Source: Calocera cornea HHB12733
Taxonomy: Eukaryota > Basidiomycota > Dacrymycetes > Dacrymycetales > Dacrymycetaceae
Direction: 5' to 3'
Assembly (NCBI GenBank): GCA_001632435.1
Contig: KV423919.1
Location: forward strand, 186,001 to 250,000
DNA length: 64,000 bases
Translations under genes and position numbers: made by a program
The notes under the pieces: generated by a model
The model's database searches: none
What the model saw: only the letters and a program-made list of their open reading frames with translations
Told to the model about the DNA's origin: nothing
Part shown: positions 41,972-53,875 of the stretch, piece after piece
Layout: each line of letters opens with the position of its first letter
How positions within the stretch are numbered: the first letter of the stretch is position 1

Positions 41972-44135
41972 CTGCCGTATGAGATCCAGAACGAGGAGCT
42001 TCTTTCCCGTTTCCCGCGGATTGGGCTTGGTTGGTTGGTTATCAGCTTGCCGCAGTCCTGCGAGCACAACAGAGCGCACAGATCTGGGCACCGGGGTGGT
42101 GTGGCGAGGAGAGATGTGTGGCGAGAGGGGCACGACGTCAACACGCGCTGCGCTGAACTGTTGTGAAGACGGGCCCGCCGAGAGGGAAGGGCCCTGAAGG
42201 GCAGTCTTGCCGCGAAGTGCGAACAGCCCATGTGGCCAGCAGGGGCCGTCTGATCCGATGTCAGACGTCACTTTCTTACGAGTTTCCGAGTTTCCGATGG
42301 GTTGGGAGGAGTCGGAAAGGGCGGAAAAGAAGAAGCTCGAGTTGTTGTCCCTTTACTGTAAGTTGTTGGCAGGGCAGATACATGTGGGTGGTACTAGTAC
42401 TGTCAGCCGCATATATGCCGGGCATTGGGTGAACTGGGCTGCCAGAGAGGTACAGTATCTATCACTCCTTTACTATGCAAGTCGCCAGACGCAGGAATGC
42501 AGCCTGCTGAAAGAAACAGAGACCGGGTTGATACTTGATCCTGTCCTGAGGCACCTCATTTGCCCGCTTGTGGATCCAGTATGCAGCGGCATCCGGCGGA
42601 GGACGGGCGTCATGGGGCTGATAACTTAGTCTTTCATCCGGGATATCAAGTACTTACTCAGGCGATACATAGTCAGTGCAGTAGTTGCATAACTTATATA
42701 CTGCTGGAGAGCTCTAGAGCTGTACTCTACACTCCTGGCAAGTGATCCCATCTTCCGTGCTCCGGTGTGGATATCGACCGACAAACCCGGGATGTTCAGA
42801 GCATCACGAGTGAGCGAGGTCCTCCAGCTATGGCTACAAGTACTACTTGTGGAGCACTGTACTGTGCTGAGGCGAGGCGAGAGGCGAGGCGTTTGAGTAT
42901 CTTGTTCTCCAACTTGCATTGGGATGCAGCGTCCTGGCATACTGAAGTAGCCTACTGCAGTTGCATCTCCGATGTGCGACTCGCCCGGTAGTCCATCCGA
43001 CAATCCACATTGATATTCGCTCCGATCGACGATCGACTGCGCTGATGCACCAAATCCCCATCAGCGGATGAACCTACACCCACTGATCCTGATCCCACTT
43101 CTCTGTGTCCTAGAAATAGCCAACACAATCAGCAATGCGCTGCACCTGCTGCAGCTAGCTTCCTTTCATTCATCATGATGCGCCCATACAGTACAGTACA
43201 CTTCGCCGGCTCATCGTTCGCCCAAACCGCACATCTGGCCCGACATCACCGGCGGCGCCAGCACTGTCCTGTCCTATGATAACCTTTCAACGGCAGATGA
43301 ATGCGATGCGCAATTACAGTAGTCCCCGCTAGGCTCCCCGCCCCGCCAGGGTCCCCTTGACGACGGCCAACGCCTTTCCGCGTTGATGTCTTATCCACGC
43401 ACTGTCCAGCACGGGACGGGACGGTGGGAAGGACGGGAGTCTGGAGTGGACTCGCCGCTGGACCCTGCGCCTGGGAAGCGACCGTCAGGCGGGCACGGCA
43501 TAAGCTGCGTCAGCCCGAGCGCTTGGCAGACCCCCCACCCCCGGCGGGCTATCATAGCGGGAGCAGAGGGATCTATCTGAAGGGGGCTGTTAGTCAGAGA
43601 GCAGCAGCGGGGGGGCGGAGGCTGTTTCTGCGTACGGTGGGGTGGGGTGGTCCGGAACAGCTGCAGGCTGCTGTTGCGCCGGAAGGGGAGGGGTACGGGG
43701 GTGTGCTACTACTACTATAGTATGTTGGACGAACATAGACAGTAATTGAGTTGTAGGTGGCAAACTGCCGCTGGGAGATGGAGGTTGTGCCAAGCGTGGC
43801 TGCCCCCAGGGCAGGGCACAGGGATCTTCGGGGTGCGGGGAACATGTGACGGGCAAGGACCCGTTGATCAGCCGCCCGGCCTCGTGCGCGGAGCTGAGAG
43901 GGGGACAGGGACGGGATCGGAAGGAGAGTGAGAGTGAGAGTGAGTGCTTCCCTTCTGTCTGCTGCCTGCCGCTCGACACTGGGGCGCACGCACTCTGGCT
44001 GCGATCGCCCTTCCGCACACGACCACCCACGCCCGCTTCCTTCCTTCCTTCCTGTACAACACCCCACCCTAATCACCGAGCACCCCCCACTCCCCCCAAC
44101 CACCCACTCCCCCACTCCCCCAACCCCCCAGCAGG
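41972..44135. other. 2.2-kb intergenic region
   Basis: Divergent 5' flanks of the DUF262 gene and the Zn2Cys6 factor. A short ATG frame at 42258 is discussed in findings. 43900-44135 is C/T rich on the + strand and leads into the regulator ATG. No RNA gene or repeat element recognised. Confidence 0.5.
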
Positions 44136-47100
44136 ATGTCCACCCACCCCGTCGCCCACCCGGCCTCCACCTCCCCGCACAGCGTCACCACCGCCGGCAC
44201 GCCGCACAGCATGCTCTCCTCCCACCCCGCAAACGTCCCCATACAGACACTCGGCGTCCACAGGCTCTCCCAGTCCCAGTCAGCCTCGCCCGCATCCCCA
44301 GAGTCCCTCCACAACCACAACCACAACCACAACCACAAGCGCGCGAGGACGGAGTACGACTTTGCCGGTGCCGGTGCCGGTGCCGGCGGCGGCGGCGACG
44401 GCGGGTCGAGCGTCAGCCCGCAGAGCATGAGCGGGATGATGGGCGGGATGGGCGTCGGGGGGAACCAGAACGTCAACGGCCTCACCCCGCAGCAGCACGT
44501 GGACCAGCTCCACCAGCACCAGCACCAGCACCAGATGCAGGGCATCTCCCCCGGCGGGCAGCGCCTTCCCCCGCCGCCCCCGCCGATCAATACGGGCCAC
44601 GGGAGTCACGCGAGCCAGTGGGCAGCACAGGGCATCCCCCCGGGCCACATCCCCAAGCGCGGGTCGCGGGCGTGCACGGCCTGCCGGAAAGGCAAGAATC
44701 GGTGTGAGGGCGAGGTGCGTCCTTGTCTCTCATCTGATATGATGGCTGCTGGGGGGCGTGCATGCATGGGATGGGCGCTGATGCGATGCATGTATGCTTG
44801 GTAGAACCCCTGCCGCAGGTGCCAGATCAACGGCACCGTGTGCGTGTTCGAGAAGCCGGACAGGAAGACGACGTCGAGCCAGAGCTCCGCGCTCGCGGCC
44901 GTGACGCCGGCGATCGAGTGAGTCCCCTCCCCGTGCCCTGCATGGGCCCGCAGCTCGGCAGGCGCTGACCGGACACGTCTGACGGTACAGGCGCGTGTCG
45001 CGGCTCGAGGGCCAGATCCTCATGATGCAGGGCCAGTTCATGGGCATGCAGTCCTCGCTCGACCGCATCCTGCACGCCATCGCTCCCGGCAGCGCCCCGC
45101 CCGCCACGCCGATCACGCCCTCTGGCCCGGGGGGGATGATGCCCGTGGGGATGGTGCAGGTGCAGCAGCCGACGTCCCAACAGCAGCAGCAGCAGCAGCA
45201 ACAACAACAACAGCAGCAGCAGCAGCAGATGGTCATGCAGGGGTATGCGCCTGCGCAGCCTGGCCAGCTCACGTTCCCCATGCAGCCCGCGCTCTCCTCT
45301 GCGCTCTCCCACTCGAGCCATGGAGGTGGAGGCGGGAGCGTACTCCTGCACCGCCCGCCCAGCTCCAACTCCTCCCACGCGCCCAGCATGGGCGACATGC
45401 AGTACTACTCCGGCGCGAGCGTCTCCCAGCACGGTGGTGGTGGTGGGGGGCAAGGCGGGGGCGGGGGCGGGGGCAGCGTGGGCGGCGGGGGCGGGCACGC
45501 CCACAGCAACCACGGCCGCAGCCACGGCCACGTCCACGCACAGGTCGCGATGAGCGTGACGGACGGGTCGAGCGTGCGGCTGTCCTCCCCGCCCGAGACG
45601 AAGCGGCGCAAGTTCCCGCCGCTCCCGGGGTTCGCCCCGCCGGTGAGCAACCCCTTCCCGTACTACAGCCCGGAATAAACATGTTGATTGCTCTCTTTTC
45701 TGGCTTTCTTTTCTCCCTTCCTTCCCTCCTTCCGTCCACGATGGTGTTGCAGCCCCACAAGTTCGCAACGTACGGGATCGTACCGTCGACAGCGCCCTCG
45801 TCGGACGACGAGTCGGAGGACACGCTGCCCAGGGCGTCGCTCACCGCGCCGATCGAGGCGCTCCAGGGGCTCGCGAACGCCGCGGCTGAGGCGGCGGCGC
45901 AGTCCGAGAGCAGCCACATGCGGAACGGGAACCAGTCGTGAGTCCCACTTTATTTGTTTGGAGTGGGAGGGTGCTGATATCGTGTAGGAGGAAAAAGCGC
46001 AAGCGGGTCGAGCCGATCCCGCTCAATTTCTTCCCGCACGTCCTGACCAAGGTGCGCGGCCCCCAGTGTGCAACGGTGTGGAGATGCTGACGGTTTCGTG
46101 GCAGGGCCTGCTGAAAGAGGACGAGGCGCGGGAGCTGTACACCATCTTCTTCAGCGGGTGCCATCTCTACATCCCCATCTTCGACACCTCGTACGACACG
46201 TTCGAGGGGCTCGCCGAGCGCACTCCCTGGTGCTTCGACTCGATCCTCGCTGTGGCTGCGCGCATCCGCGCCGGGAACAACCCGCCGGACCAGGCGTTCT
46301 ACACCTGCCTCGAAGAGGCGCAGGGCATCGCCCGCTCGACGCTCTTCGGCCCCGTCGTCCGCAAGGAGGCCGTGCAGGCCATGTTCGTCCTCGCCGCGTG
46401 GAGCCAGAGCGCGTGGCTCCCCGCGGGCCACGCGGTGCGCATGGCGCTCGACCTGGGGCTGCACCGCGCGCTGGACAAGCTGGCGGAGCACTCTGTGCAG
46501 ACCGGCCGGCAGTTCACAGACGAGGAGGAGCGCGACCTCGTCATCTCTGCGCGCATCTGGTGCGGCCTGTACTGGTACGACCACCAGATGTCCCTCGGCA
46601 CCGGCCGGCCCATCATCCTGCGCGACGACTCGTCGGTGCACCACTGCCGGCTGCTGCTCAACCACCGGTACTCGACCGTCACCGACCTGCGGCTGGTCAG
46701 CATGGTCGAGCTCATCCGCAAGAAGCACCAGATCAACGACTCGCTCCAGCAGCTCGACGGCCGCATCGACCGCAGCACGCTCACGTTCGTGGAGAACGCG
46801 AATCTCGTGCTCGACCGCTGGTGGCAGGAGTCAGACGACCTGCACAAGGGCCGCCTGGACGAGGAGAGCCTCCTCAGGAAGATGCTCACCTCCGAGCTGT
46901 GGTACGCCAAGCTCTGGCTCATCTGCACCATCCTCCGCGGCGTCTCGTGGGACAAGATGACGTACGAGCAGAAGGAGCTCGCCTTCCAGGCCAGGCAGGC
47001 CGCGTCCAACTGCCTGGCGACGTTCCTGACCTCCGAGGCGTACAAGTGAGCATTTCCTGCTTGCGAGGCTGTGCGTGCGCTGACAGCCAATTAGAATGTC

Positions 47101-47715
47101 CCTGCAGTATGCGGTGCAGGATATTCTTGTTACGGCCGCCTTCTCGGCGCTCTTCTTGCTCAAGATGGCGAATATCTTCCCGGTAGAGGTCGACATCGCG
47201 ACCATCATGTCCCAGGTTGCGCAGCTCGCGCAACTTCTGCAGGATGCTGCGTCGGACCGGTGAGGTGTTCCGAAATCCACATTGGACTGTTCTGACGATT
47301 ATCAGGTACGCGTTGACACTGCGCCTGATGCTGTCCAAGCTGCGGCGGAAAATGGGCCTGGCGAGCGGGACGGTCACGTCCATGCCGTCGCCCAACAGCA
47401 TGTCCGTACCGCTGCCGTTCGAGTCGGCCAGCTCGGCAACGACGCTGCCCGCGACGGGGGCACTGCCGACGATGGACGAGCTGGGCCTGAACGGGTTCTA
47501 CGATGACATGTTCAACAGCACGAGTCTGCCGACTTGGCTCCAAGGGGTGAGTGCAATGTTGCCTTCGACCGAGCGCAGATGGTAACGATCTCCTCTCCCA
47601 GACCGATCTCGGGTTTCCCGGAAACCTGTCTGATGACCTCTTCCTACAAATGGGCGGAGGAGCGCCCATGTGGGGCGGAGGCACGGCGGATATCTCATTT
47701 CCGACGGCGTGGTAA
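44136..47715 (+). CDS. Zn2Cys6 fungal transcription factor
   Basis: ATG 44136 (MSTHPVAHPASTSPHSVTTA). A Ser/His/Gly/Pro-rich head of about 180 residues precedes the zinc cluster SRACTACRKGKNRCEGE, intron, NPCRRCQINGTVCVFEKPDR, spacing CX2CX6CX5CX2CX6C. A short linker and dimerisation helix follow (ERVSRLEGQILMMQGQFMGM). Then a polyGln tract (45178-45228) and a Gly/His-rich region. The middle homology region is GLLKEDEARELYTIFFSGCH, IPIFDTSYDTFEGLAERTPW, FVLAAWSQSAWLPAGHAVRM, ALDLGLHRALDKL. It ends GGGTADISFPTAW at 47715. An intron (GTGAGC at about 45643 to 45751) removes an apparent stop at 45676-45678. About eight exons. This is a nuclear DNA-binding regulator; its targets cannot be inferred. 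Confidence 0.92.
45178..45228 (+). repeat. CAG/CAA microsatellite encoding polyGln
   Basis: Seventeen consecutive CAG/CAA codons in the Zn2Cys6 factor, in blocks of CAG, CAA and CAG. Likely length-variable. Confidence 0.85.
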
Positions 47716-47960
47716 TAACTAATACTTCATAGCAATCTTCCCCCCTGAGCATATATACATACTGTGTGCGCGTTGTTGTTCGATCTCTTCTCTACTGATA
47801 CTTTTGGTGTACTCCACTAGGCGAATAGGTGTATAATACTGGCTCGATATGGCAAAACACAATGGAATTCGGAATACTCGACACTTCATTCTGTGCCGAT
47901 TTAGCTAGGACAGAAGCACAAGCAGGCAGTAGTGTATGTGTGTATGAGGTCTCCGGTCCC

Positions 47961-49551
47961 TTAGTCTTCTTCTTCCTCGTCCTCGTCCTCCTCCTGCTCG
48001 GTCAGGAACTTGACGAGCGCCTCGGTGACCTTCAAGAAGTGCTGTCTGCCCTGCGGCTTCGACCCCTTCTGGTGCCAATAGATGACAGCCTGGTCAGATA
48101 CGCAATCCTTATTGTACAACACCTGCAGGAAACGCGTCAGGAATATGATAGAAATTCATGGGACGGGACGTACCTTTAGAATCTGAGGGAATGATTTCAT
48201 GAATCTCGGGTCGTCGTAGCAGTACACTTGGACAGTATTGATGAGGGCGACCTGCGTCCTGGCGGTCGTACAGAAGGGTTCCAAAATGGTCGAAAAGTTC
48301 TACATCTGCGTCAGCCTTCGGTGTTCATGCCACAGGATGATGGAAACACACGGCAACTTCCCGCGTGACGGTGGTATCTATCTGCTCCGCCTTGGAGCTC
48401 CAGTCGACCGACGACATGAGGCCCAGCCAGATGATCTGAAGGAAGTCTCCCTCCGGCATGGTGGATTCCGTCTGCGCCCGCTTCAGGAACTTGACGATCT
48501 GAAAAGGTCGTTAGGGGGACAGGGGCTGCGTGGGACAGTTACCGTACCTCGTTGGGATTCTCCTCGCCTTCGAGCATCTCCTTCAGGCCCTGTGTGGTGC
48601 TTTCCTTAGCAGCGGCAGTCTGCCTTTTGGCATACCAGTCGGCCAGCTGGGGCAGGCCGTTCGACTTGAAGTAGCCTTCCACGGTAGCAGCAGTGCGCTT
48701 GTTATGAGGGAAGAAGATCGTGATATCGCGAACACCGCCTCGCTTGAGTGTCGTGAGGAGATGGTCAATCGACTGTTCGCGCAGATAGGTCTTGAAGACC
48801 GTGGTGACAAAGTTAATTGCCAAATCTGCGGGCTTTGAGGACTCCCGCGTGTGAAAATGATGGATGACGTACCTTCTTTCAGTAGATGTTCCTTGGAAAG
48901 ACTTTGCAGGCAGATAGGGTTGGCGAGACCTTGCGACATAAGCAAGCCGGAAGCGACAGCCAGCTTTTCGCGCTGTGCGGGCTCCCATTTGTTGATGTAT
49001 TGCAACAGAGATGGAAGAGATGACTCCTCAAGTGGCCTCTGCAGGTACTTATACCTGGAACACGGCTGAGTTAATTTTGCGGCGCGACGTGAGGTATATG
49101 CGCACCTGCGGACAAGTTTGTTCAACACCTCGGTGTAGTTCTTGACGTCCTCTATATCGACGGGCTCTTTGGCGTTGAAGATGGCGAACGGGGACTGCGG
49201 TGCGCCATCTTCGACATAATTCCCTCCAGGCTGCAGGAGTCTGCCAACCAGGAGTATCTCGAAAAGCGTATCCGCATATTTCAGGTATTCGAGTGTGGCT
49301 CCAGCGCTGACGAGTTTGGCGGTGTACTGTTCAAAGTCGCCAGGGGTGACTGTCTCCAGTTGCTTAAAGAGCTGGTCGCGGAAGACTGCAAATGAGAACG
49401 AGGATGGTTAGTGCCTTGTCGCTGATCAGACGAGCTGAAACTTGTCCTTACCTGAGGACTCGTGCTTTGCTGTCGCTTTGACAACGCGTTTCCTTGCTCT
49501 GATCTTTACGCCCTGAAGCGATGGTTTGGCAGCGGCTTGTTGCTGAGACAT
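47961..49551 (-). CDS. eIF5-mimic protein (BZW/W2-domain)
   Basis: Translation regulator that copies the eIF5 C-terminal domain and competes for eIF2 and eIF3. ATG 49549-49551 (MSQQQAAAKPSLQGVKIRAR). Conserved: VFRDQLFKQLETVTPGDFEQ, YTAKLVSAGATLEYLKYADT, LFEILLVGRLLQPGGNYVED, EVLNKLVRRYKYLQRPLEES, LPSLLQYINKWEPAQREKLA, NFVTTVFKTYLREQSIDHLL, LADWYAKRQTAAAKESTTQG, LKEMLEGEENPNEIVKFLKR. The W2 domain near the end: VLYNKDCVSDQAVIYWHQKG, ALVKFLTEQEEDEDEEED. The acidic/aromatic C-terminus is typical of the eIF5 and BZW W2 HEAT repeat. About seven exons. Stop at 47961-47963. Divergent from the TilS-like gene over 208 bp. Confidence 0.92.
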
Positions 49552-49759
49552 GCACAACCGGGCGGATTCGTGACCTCGGGTTGTGGATGAAGAGGGAAGA
49601 GTGGTGGTGGGAAGGTGGAGGACCGATGAGCGCGGTCTTACAGCAAGTCGCGCCACAGGGACTACAAACCGCCCTCTTGCCGCACGACCATTCAAGTCCC
49701 GCCCTCGGCGCCCAAACCGTGCTCACTTCGTTGGATGAGCAGCGACCAGCTGGTTATCC

Positions 49760-51429
49760 ATGTCCAATGCTCTGGCTATCACCGTAGCAGAATTTGGACG
49801 GGCTCTCACTTCTTGTCGACCTCCCAACTCTTGGGGAGAGAGCATTGCGGTCGCCGTTTCAGGCGGTCCTGATTCGTTAGGCCTCCTCTGGCTCCTGCGG
49901 TCCCTCTACCAAGAAGCAGGCATAAAAGAGCCCCGAGTAGTAGGGCTTACCGTTGACCATGGTCTGCGACCTGAGAGCTCTGTGGAAGCCGCCAACATTG
50001 GCTCGTTCTGCCGTTCCATCGACATAGATCATCATGTTCTCAAAATTCCTTGGGGCAGCCCACCATATCCCGACATTCCAGAGGGGGTCGACTACGAAAA
50101 GAAGGCTCGATGGGCGCGCTACTGGGCATGCTTCCAAGCCATGCAGCAGGTCGGTGCGAATGCCTTGTTGACCGGCCACCAAGCAGACGATCAGCTTGAA
50201 ACTGCGATATTACGGGGTGAAGGTAATAGCGGATTGGTGGGAATGCTGGGAATGCGAAAAATTCGGCGGTTTGGTATGGGAGGACCGCAGCCGCTCAGCC
50301 GGTTCGGAGAGAAGGGCCTGAACATGTGGATGTGCAGACCGCTTCTTGCTTTTTCCAAGGTGAGCATATGTTTGACTATTGCATTCAATGCGTCCACTAA
50401 CAGTGGCCTCCAGGAGCGACTGAAGGCTACATGTGAAGCTGCCAATTTGCCCTGGGTGGAGGACCGCTCCAACCTCGACCCGACCGTATCGCAGAGGAAT
50501 GCCATAAGAGCGAAGCTCACTGAGCTCCGAGCTGAAGGCAACATGCTGCCATGGCTTGAGAAGCTGAAGCGATTCAACCTTGCAGATCCTACTCGAGAAG
50601 AGCTCGCCTCGGTGCTGGACGCCTTACCACCAACAGCATCTCTGACCGAGCTCACGGAGTATATGTCATCTGTGTACCAGCAGATCCATGACGAAGGTCC
50701 TTCTGTCCTCATTCCAGCGCAACCCGTCATTAACATATCGTTTCTGCAGTCGATGGGTTTCTTGCTTCCATAACAACTGTGGAAGCGGGTGCACCAATGA
50801 TAGTCGTTGATTGCAACAAACTTCCACCTTCCCGACAAGTGGCGTTCGGTGCAATAACACGTATCTTGCGCTACATCTCTCCAAAAGAGTGGGGCCATCC
50901 GGCCGCTGAAGCGACTCGAAGCAGTGAGAGTCTGCAACGCATTGCGGACAGCCTGTGGTTCCGACAGCCCTCCCCAATAGACGGCATGTACGTCGCCCAG
51001 CCATTCAGCGGCGGAGGTATGGTTCTTTGGACACCAAGTGAACGCCGAAGTCGAACGCCTCGTGTCTCCTGGATGGCGACGCGCCAGCCGCCCGGGCGTG
51101 CGCAGTCCCAATCCCTGTTTGTGGACTTGTCGCAAAACATCCTGGAGGCAGCAAAGGGCCTCAACCCTCCATCTCCTCTGCTGTGGGACAACCGATTCAA
51201 CGTCCACCTCCCGACGGCCTATCCTCCTCATGTCATTCAAGCGCTCGAAGAGAAGACAGGGCGAGTTGTCCTGGGTCCGTTCTCCAGATTCTACTTGCCG
51301 ATGATCAACTTCGAACACAACGACGAGAACACGATCCTGGCGGCGCTCGGTACGGACGGTCAGCAGCACTCATACCTAAATCCCGGTGGTTGGCGGTTTG
51401 AGTGGATAAGGCCTTTCAACAGCATATAG
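49760..51429 (+). CDS. tRNA(Ile)-lysidine synthase-like PP-loop protein
   Basis: N-type ATP pyrophosphatase. ATG 49760. The PP-loop is AVAVSGGPDSLGLLWLL; then VVGLTVDHGLRPESSVEAAN (conserved DHGLR), YEKKARWARYWACFQAMQQV, LLTGHQADDQLETAILR (HQADDQ.ET motif), MRKIRRFG and CRPLLAFSK. After a 57-bp intron: ERLKATCEAANLPWVEDRSN, LDPTVSQRNAIR. This is the TilS order. TilS adds lysine to C34 of tRNA-Ile(CAU) in bacteria and organelles, so a mitochondrial tRNA substrate is the likely role. The N-terminus (MSNALAITVAEFGRALTSCR) lacks acidic residues early and could be a weak presequence. The C-terminal third is not clearly conserved. Three exons. Stop at 51427-51429. Confidence 0.87.
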
Positions 51430-51664
51430 AGGCGAGCGATGGAGAGTGTTCACGGTGGTCGCAGGCACAGCCTATAAGCTACGGATCCTCTAACTTAGCA
51501 ATCTTTGCCTGATACTTGTGGTATGATGATCATATTTGTAGATTGAATGAACGAGCCTCTAATTGTATGACCGAAGATGCTTATCTAAGAAGCCACGGCG
51601 GTATGCATGGATGCAAGGAATGATACATTGTCCGTCCGGAACGTACTATGTATTACACGTGTGA

Positions 51665-53647
51665 TTAGGTCCAGAAGAGGTAAGTCCAGAGCAAAATGGT
51701 GAAAAGTAAAGGGGGCCACGCGGCTCTCCAGAGGTCCCTACCGAACCTCTCCAATCGTGACACGTTCTCTAGCGAGGCCGTCCTCCGATTCCGTCCAAAG
51801 AACCTCGGCGCATATGAAGCCAGAACTGAAGAAATCAGAGCCGGCCATGATGCGGGGTCGGATAGCCGAAGTTCCTCCTTGTCCTTTCCCACCCAGTGGT
51901 TAAAACTGCTTCCCCTACGGAGTGGGTTCGGCTTGGAGGCTGTTCCAGGAGTTGGTAGACCGTCCGCATAATCCAGCGGGTCCACATCCCCTGCCAACAT
52001 GCCGTTCCCGTTCATCTGCGGCAAGGCAAACTCTTCTTGGTCTGGGCGAGGTGTCGCGACCGGAGAAACAGATCGGCTAGACAGCTTTGCGGTTAGCTTC
52101 CCAAGCGATTTTGGCGAGTAGCCGGGCATTGGCGAGGCGATGTCTTGAGTCCTGAAGCGACCTTGCATTGGACGGATAAACGGCTGATCTTCGTCGTCCA
52201 CGAACGACGGTGTCTTTCGTCCATTGAAGATGTGGATGTATGCTAGAATGAGGAGAGATATGATAAAGAGTGGCAGGTATGTGCGGGTGTAGATTCCGAT
52301 TTGGTCAGGGAGAAGACATTGACTTTCGGCATGACGAGGTTCGGAAGGCGGCGGGGCAATGGAGAGCAGTTCGAAACCTGGGCGTTTGATGCCCATAGCC
52401 ATGGAGAACGATTTCACTGTGATTTCCCGCGCTGTCTTCGTGCCAAGAGAGCCGGGGAGGTTGTGGGTATACTCGCAAGCATCATGATCGTCACCACTAC
52501 AAAGCCCGTGAGTCAAGAATGAACATAAATGCTGTAAGTCTTACCTAAAGATGAACTCTGGTTTTACGCTCTCGAGCAGGAACTGGCTGGTTTCCCGACC
52601 CAACAGGTTCTGGTAGCCCATGCCGGCCCCCCGGTGAATGGTTCCCTTTTCTCGTCTCGGTCCACAATTAGCACCCTCGGGCCGAGATAGAGGGATGTGG
52701 CTGAATAGTATGGTGGGTTCTATGATGGGATCTGGGGCGATCATGGGCATTACTGCGCTTCTGCGGATGCAAACACACGCACTTTGTTTGATCGACTGGA
52801 CGAACTCGATGGATCCGCCGGCGGTGGGCAGCCACGAGTTGAAGTCCGTCTGCGCGGAATGCCGCCTGTAGTCCTCTTCCACGAGACCAGGCGCATCGAT
52901 GAGGACGAGGGAGTGGTTCGACACTTCAAGCACCTGATTGAGGGCACCGAAATGTTTCTGGTACCGTTCGCGCGCGCGTGAAGAGAAGACCTGGTTGTAC
53001 CCCAAGCTAGCCAAGAATGAGGATAAATTCGGGCGGCAGGCGTACGGTACTCACCCCACATCGTGGTTCCCAGGCACATAGTACGACAGAACGGAAGGCG
53101 GCAGCCTGAAGATGGACTGGAAGCGTGCAAAGTACTTTGCGTATCTGGCTAAGGGTTCAGCATGCCGTAACGTGGCGAAAGAAGGTGGTTGCTGTCTCAC
53201 TCGTCCGGGTCTTTGGCGTACCGGCCACCGTCCATCATGTCCCCGAGGAACAGGACGATCTGCGGCCGCATGCGGAGTGCCGCCTTCCAGTTCTTCCGCA
53301 GATTCAGGTCGACGATGAACTGTGTCAGTCGCGTGAGGATCCCGGCACGACCAGGATAAGACCGCCGGTCGAGGATTTGTGGGTCGGAGACGATCATTAT
53401 TCGTGTTGGCCGGTTCTGCGCGTCGACCTAGAGTGGTAATGTATCGTCAGATATGGCACAAGTGTGGATGAAGACTGGTCCGTACATATCGGAATGTGCG
53501 GTCTGGCCAGCTGCACCACGACACGCTCGCGTAGAACTTTCCGAGCTCTCCCCATAGAATGATGATGATCCAAGAAGCGCGGAGGATGTCGATTGCACCT
53601 GCTCTCCTCCACCTGGGTATGCGGCGCTCTCTAACCGTCCAGGCCAT
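51665..53647 (-). CDS. Cdc1/Ted1-type ER metallophosphoesterase
   Basis: Calcineurin-like phosphoesterase of the Cdc1/Ted1/PGAP5 (MPPE1) family, which removes ethanolamine phosphate from GPI anchors so that cargo can leave the ER. ATG 53645-53647. The N-terminal membrane segment includes ILRASWIIIILWGELGKFYA. Metal-binding motifs: RIMIVSDPQILD (D.Q variant of DxH), VLFLGDMMDGGR (GDxxDGG), YYVPGNHDVG (GNHD), EPTILFSHIPLSRP (H) and a final GDDHDACEY. Two further membrane stretches follow: TYLPLFIISLLILAYIHIF and PPLLFTILLWTYLFW at the very end. The region between is Ser/Pro-rich and cytosolic by inference. About six exons. It shares a 228-bp divergent promoter with SLU7. Confidence 0.9.
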
Positions 53648-53875
53648 GAGAGAGGAGGTGATGGGGGGGAGACGGAGACGTGGAAGTCGTTGCTGTGGAT
53701 GGTGAGGGTTCAGGCAGCCATGCCGCCTCTCACTTCTCGCTCCTACATGAGCACGTGGCGCTCAAATGCTTCCGTTCTAATGCGGCGGCAGGGTCCGCTC
53801 ATATGGCTACCTCTCACCGCCGGCACTTCGCTGACTCCAACCCGCGCTGCTCTCCTTCTGCCATATCACTTCATT
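53648..53875. promoter_or_regulatory. divergent promoter Cdc1-like / SLU7
   Basis: 228 bp between two ATGs. It must hold both promoters; no distinctive element seen. Confidence 0.4.

Noticed and set aside
45670..45680. Premature stop splitting the Zn2Cys6 regulator into two genes
   Set aside because: A GTGAGC donor near 45643 and the TTGCAG acceptor near 45751 skip the stop and keep the frame into the middle homology region.
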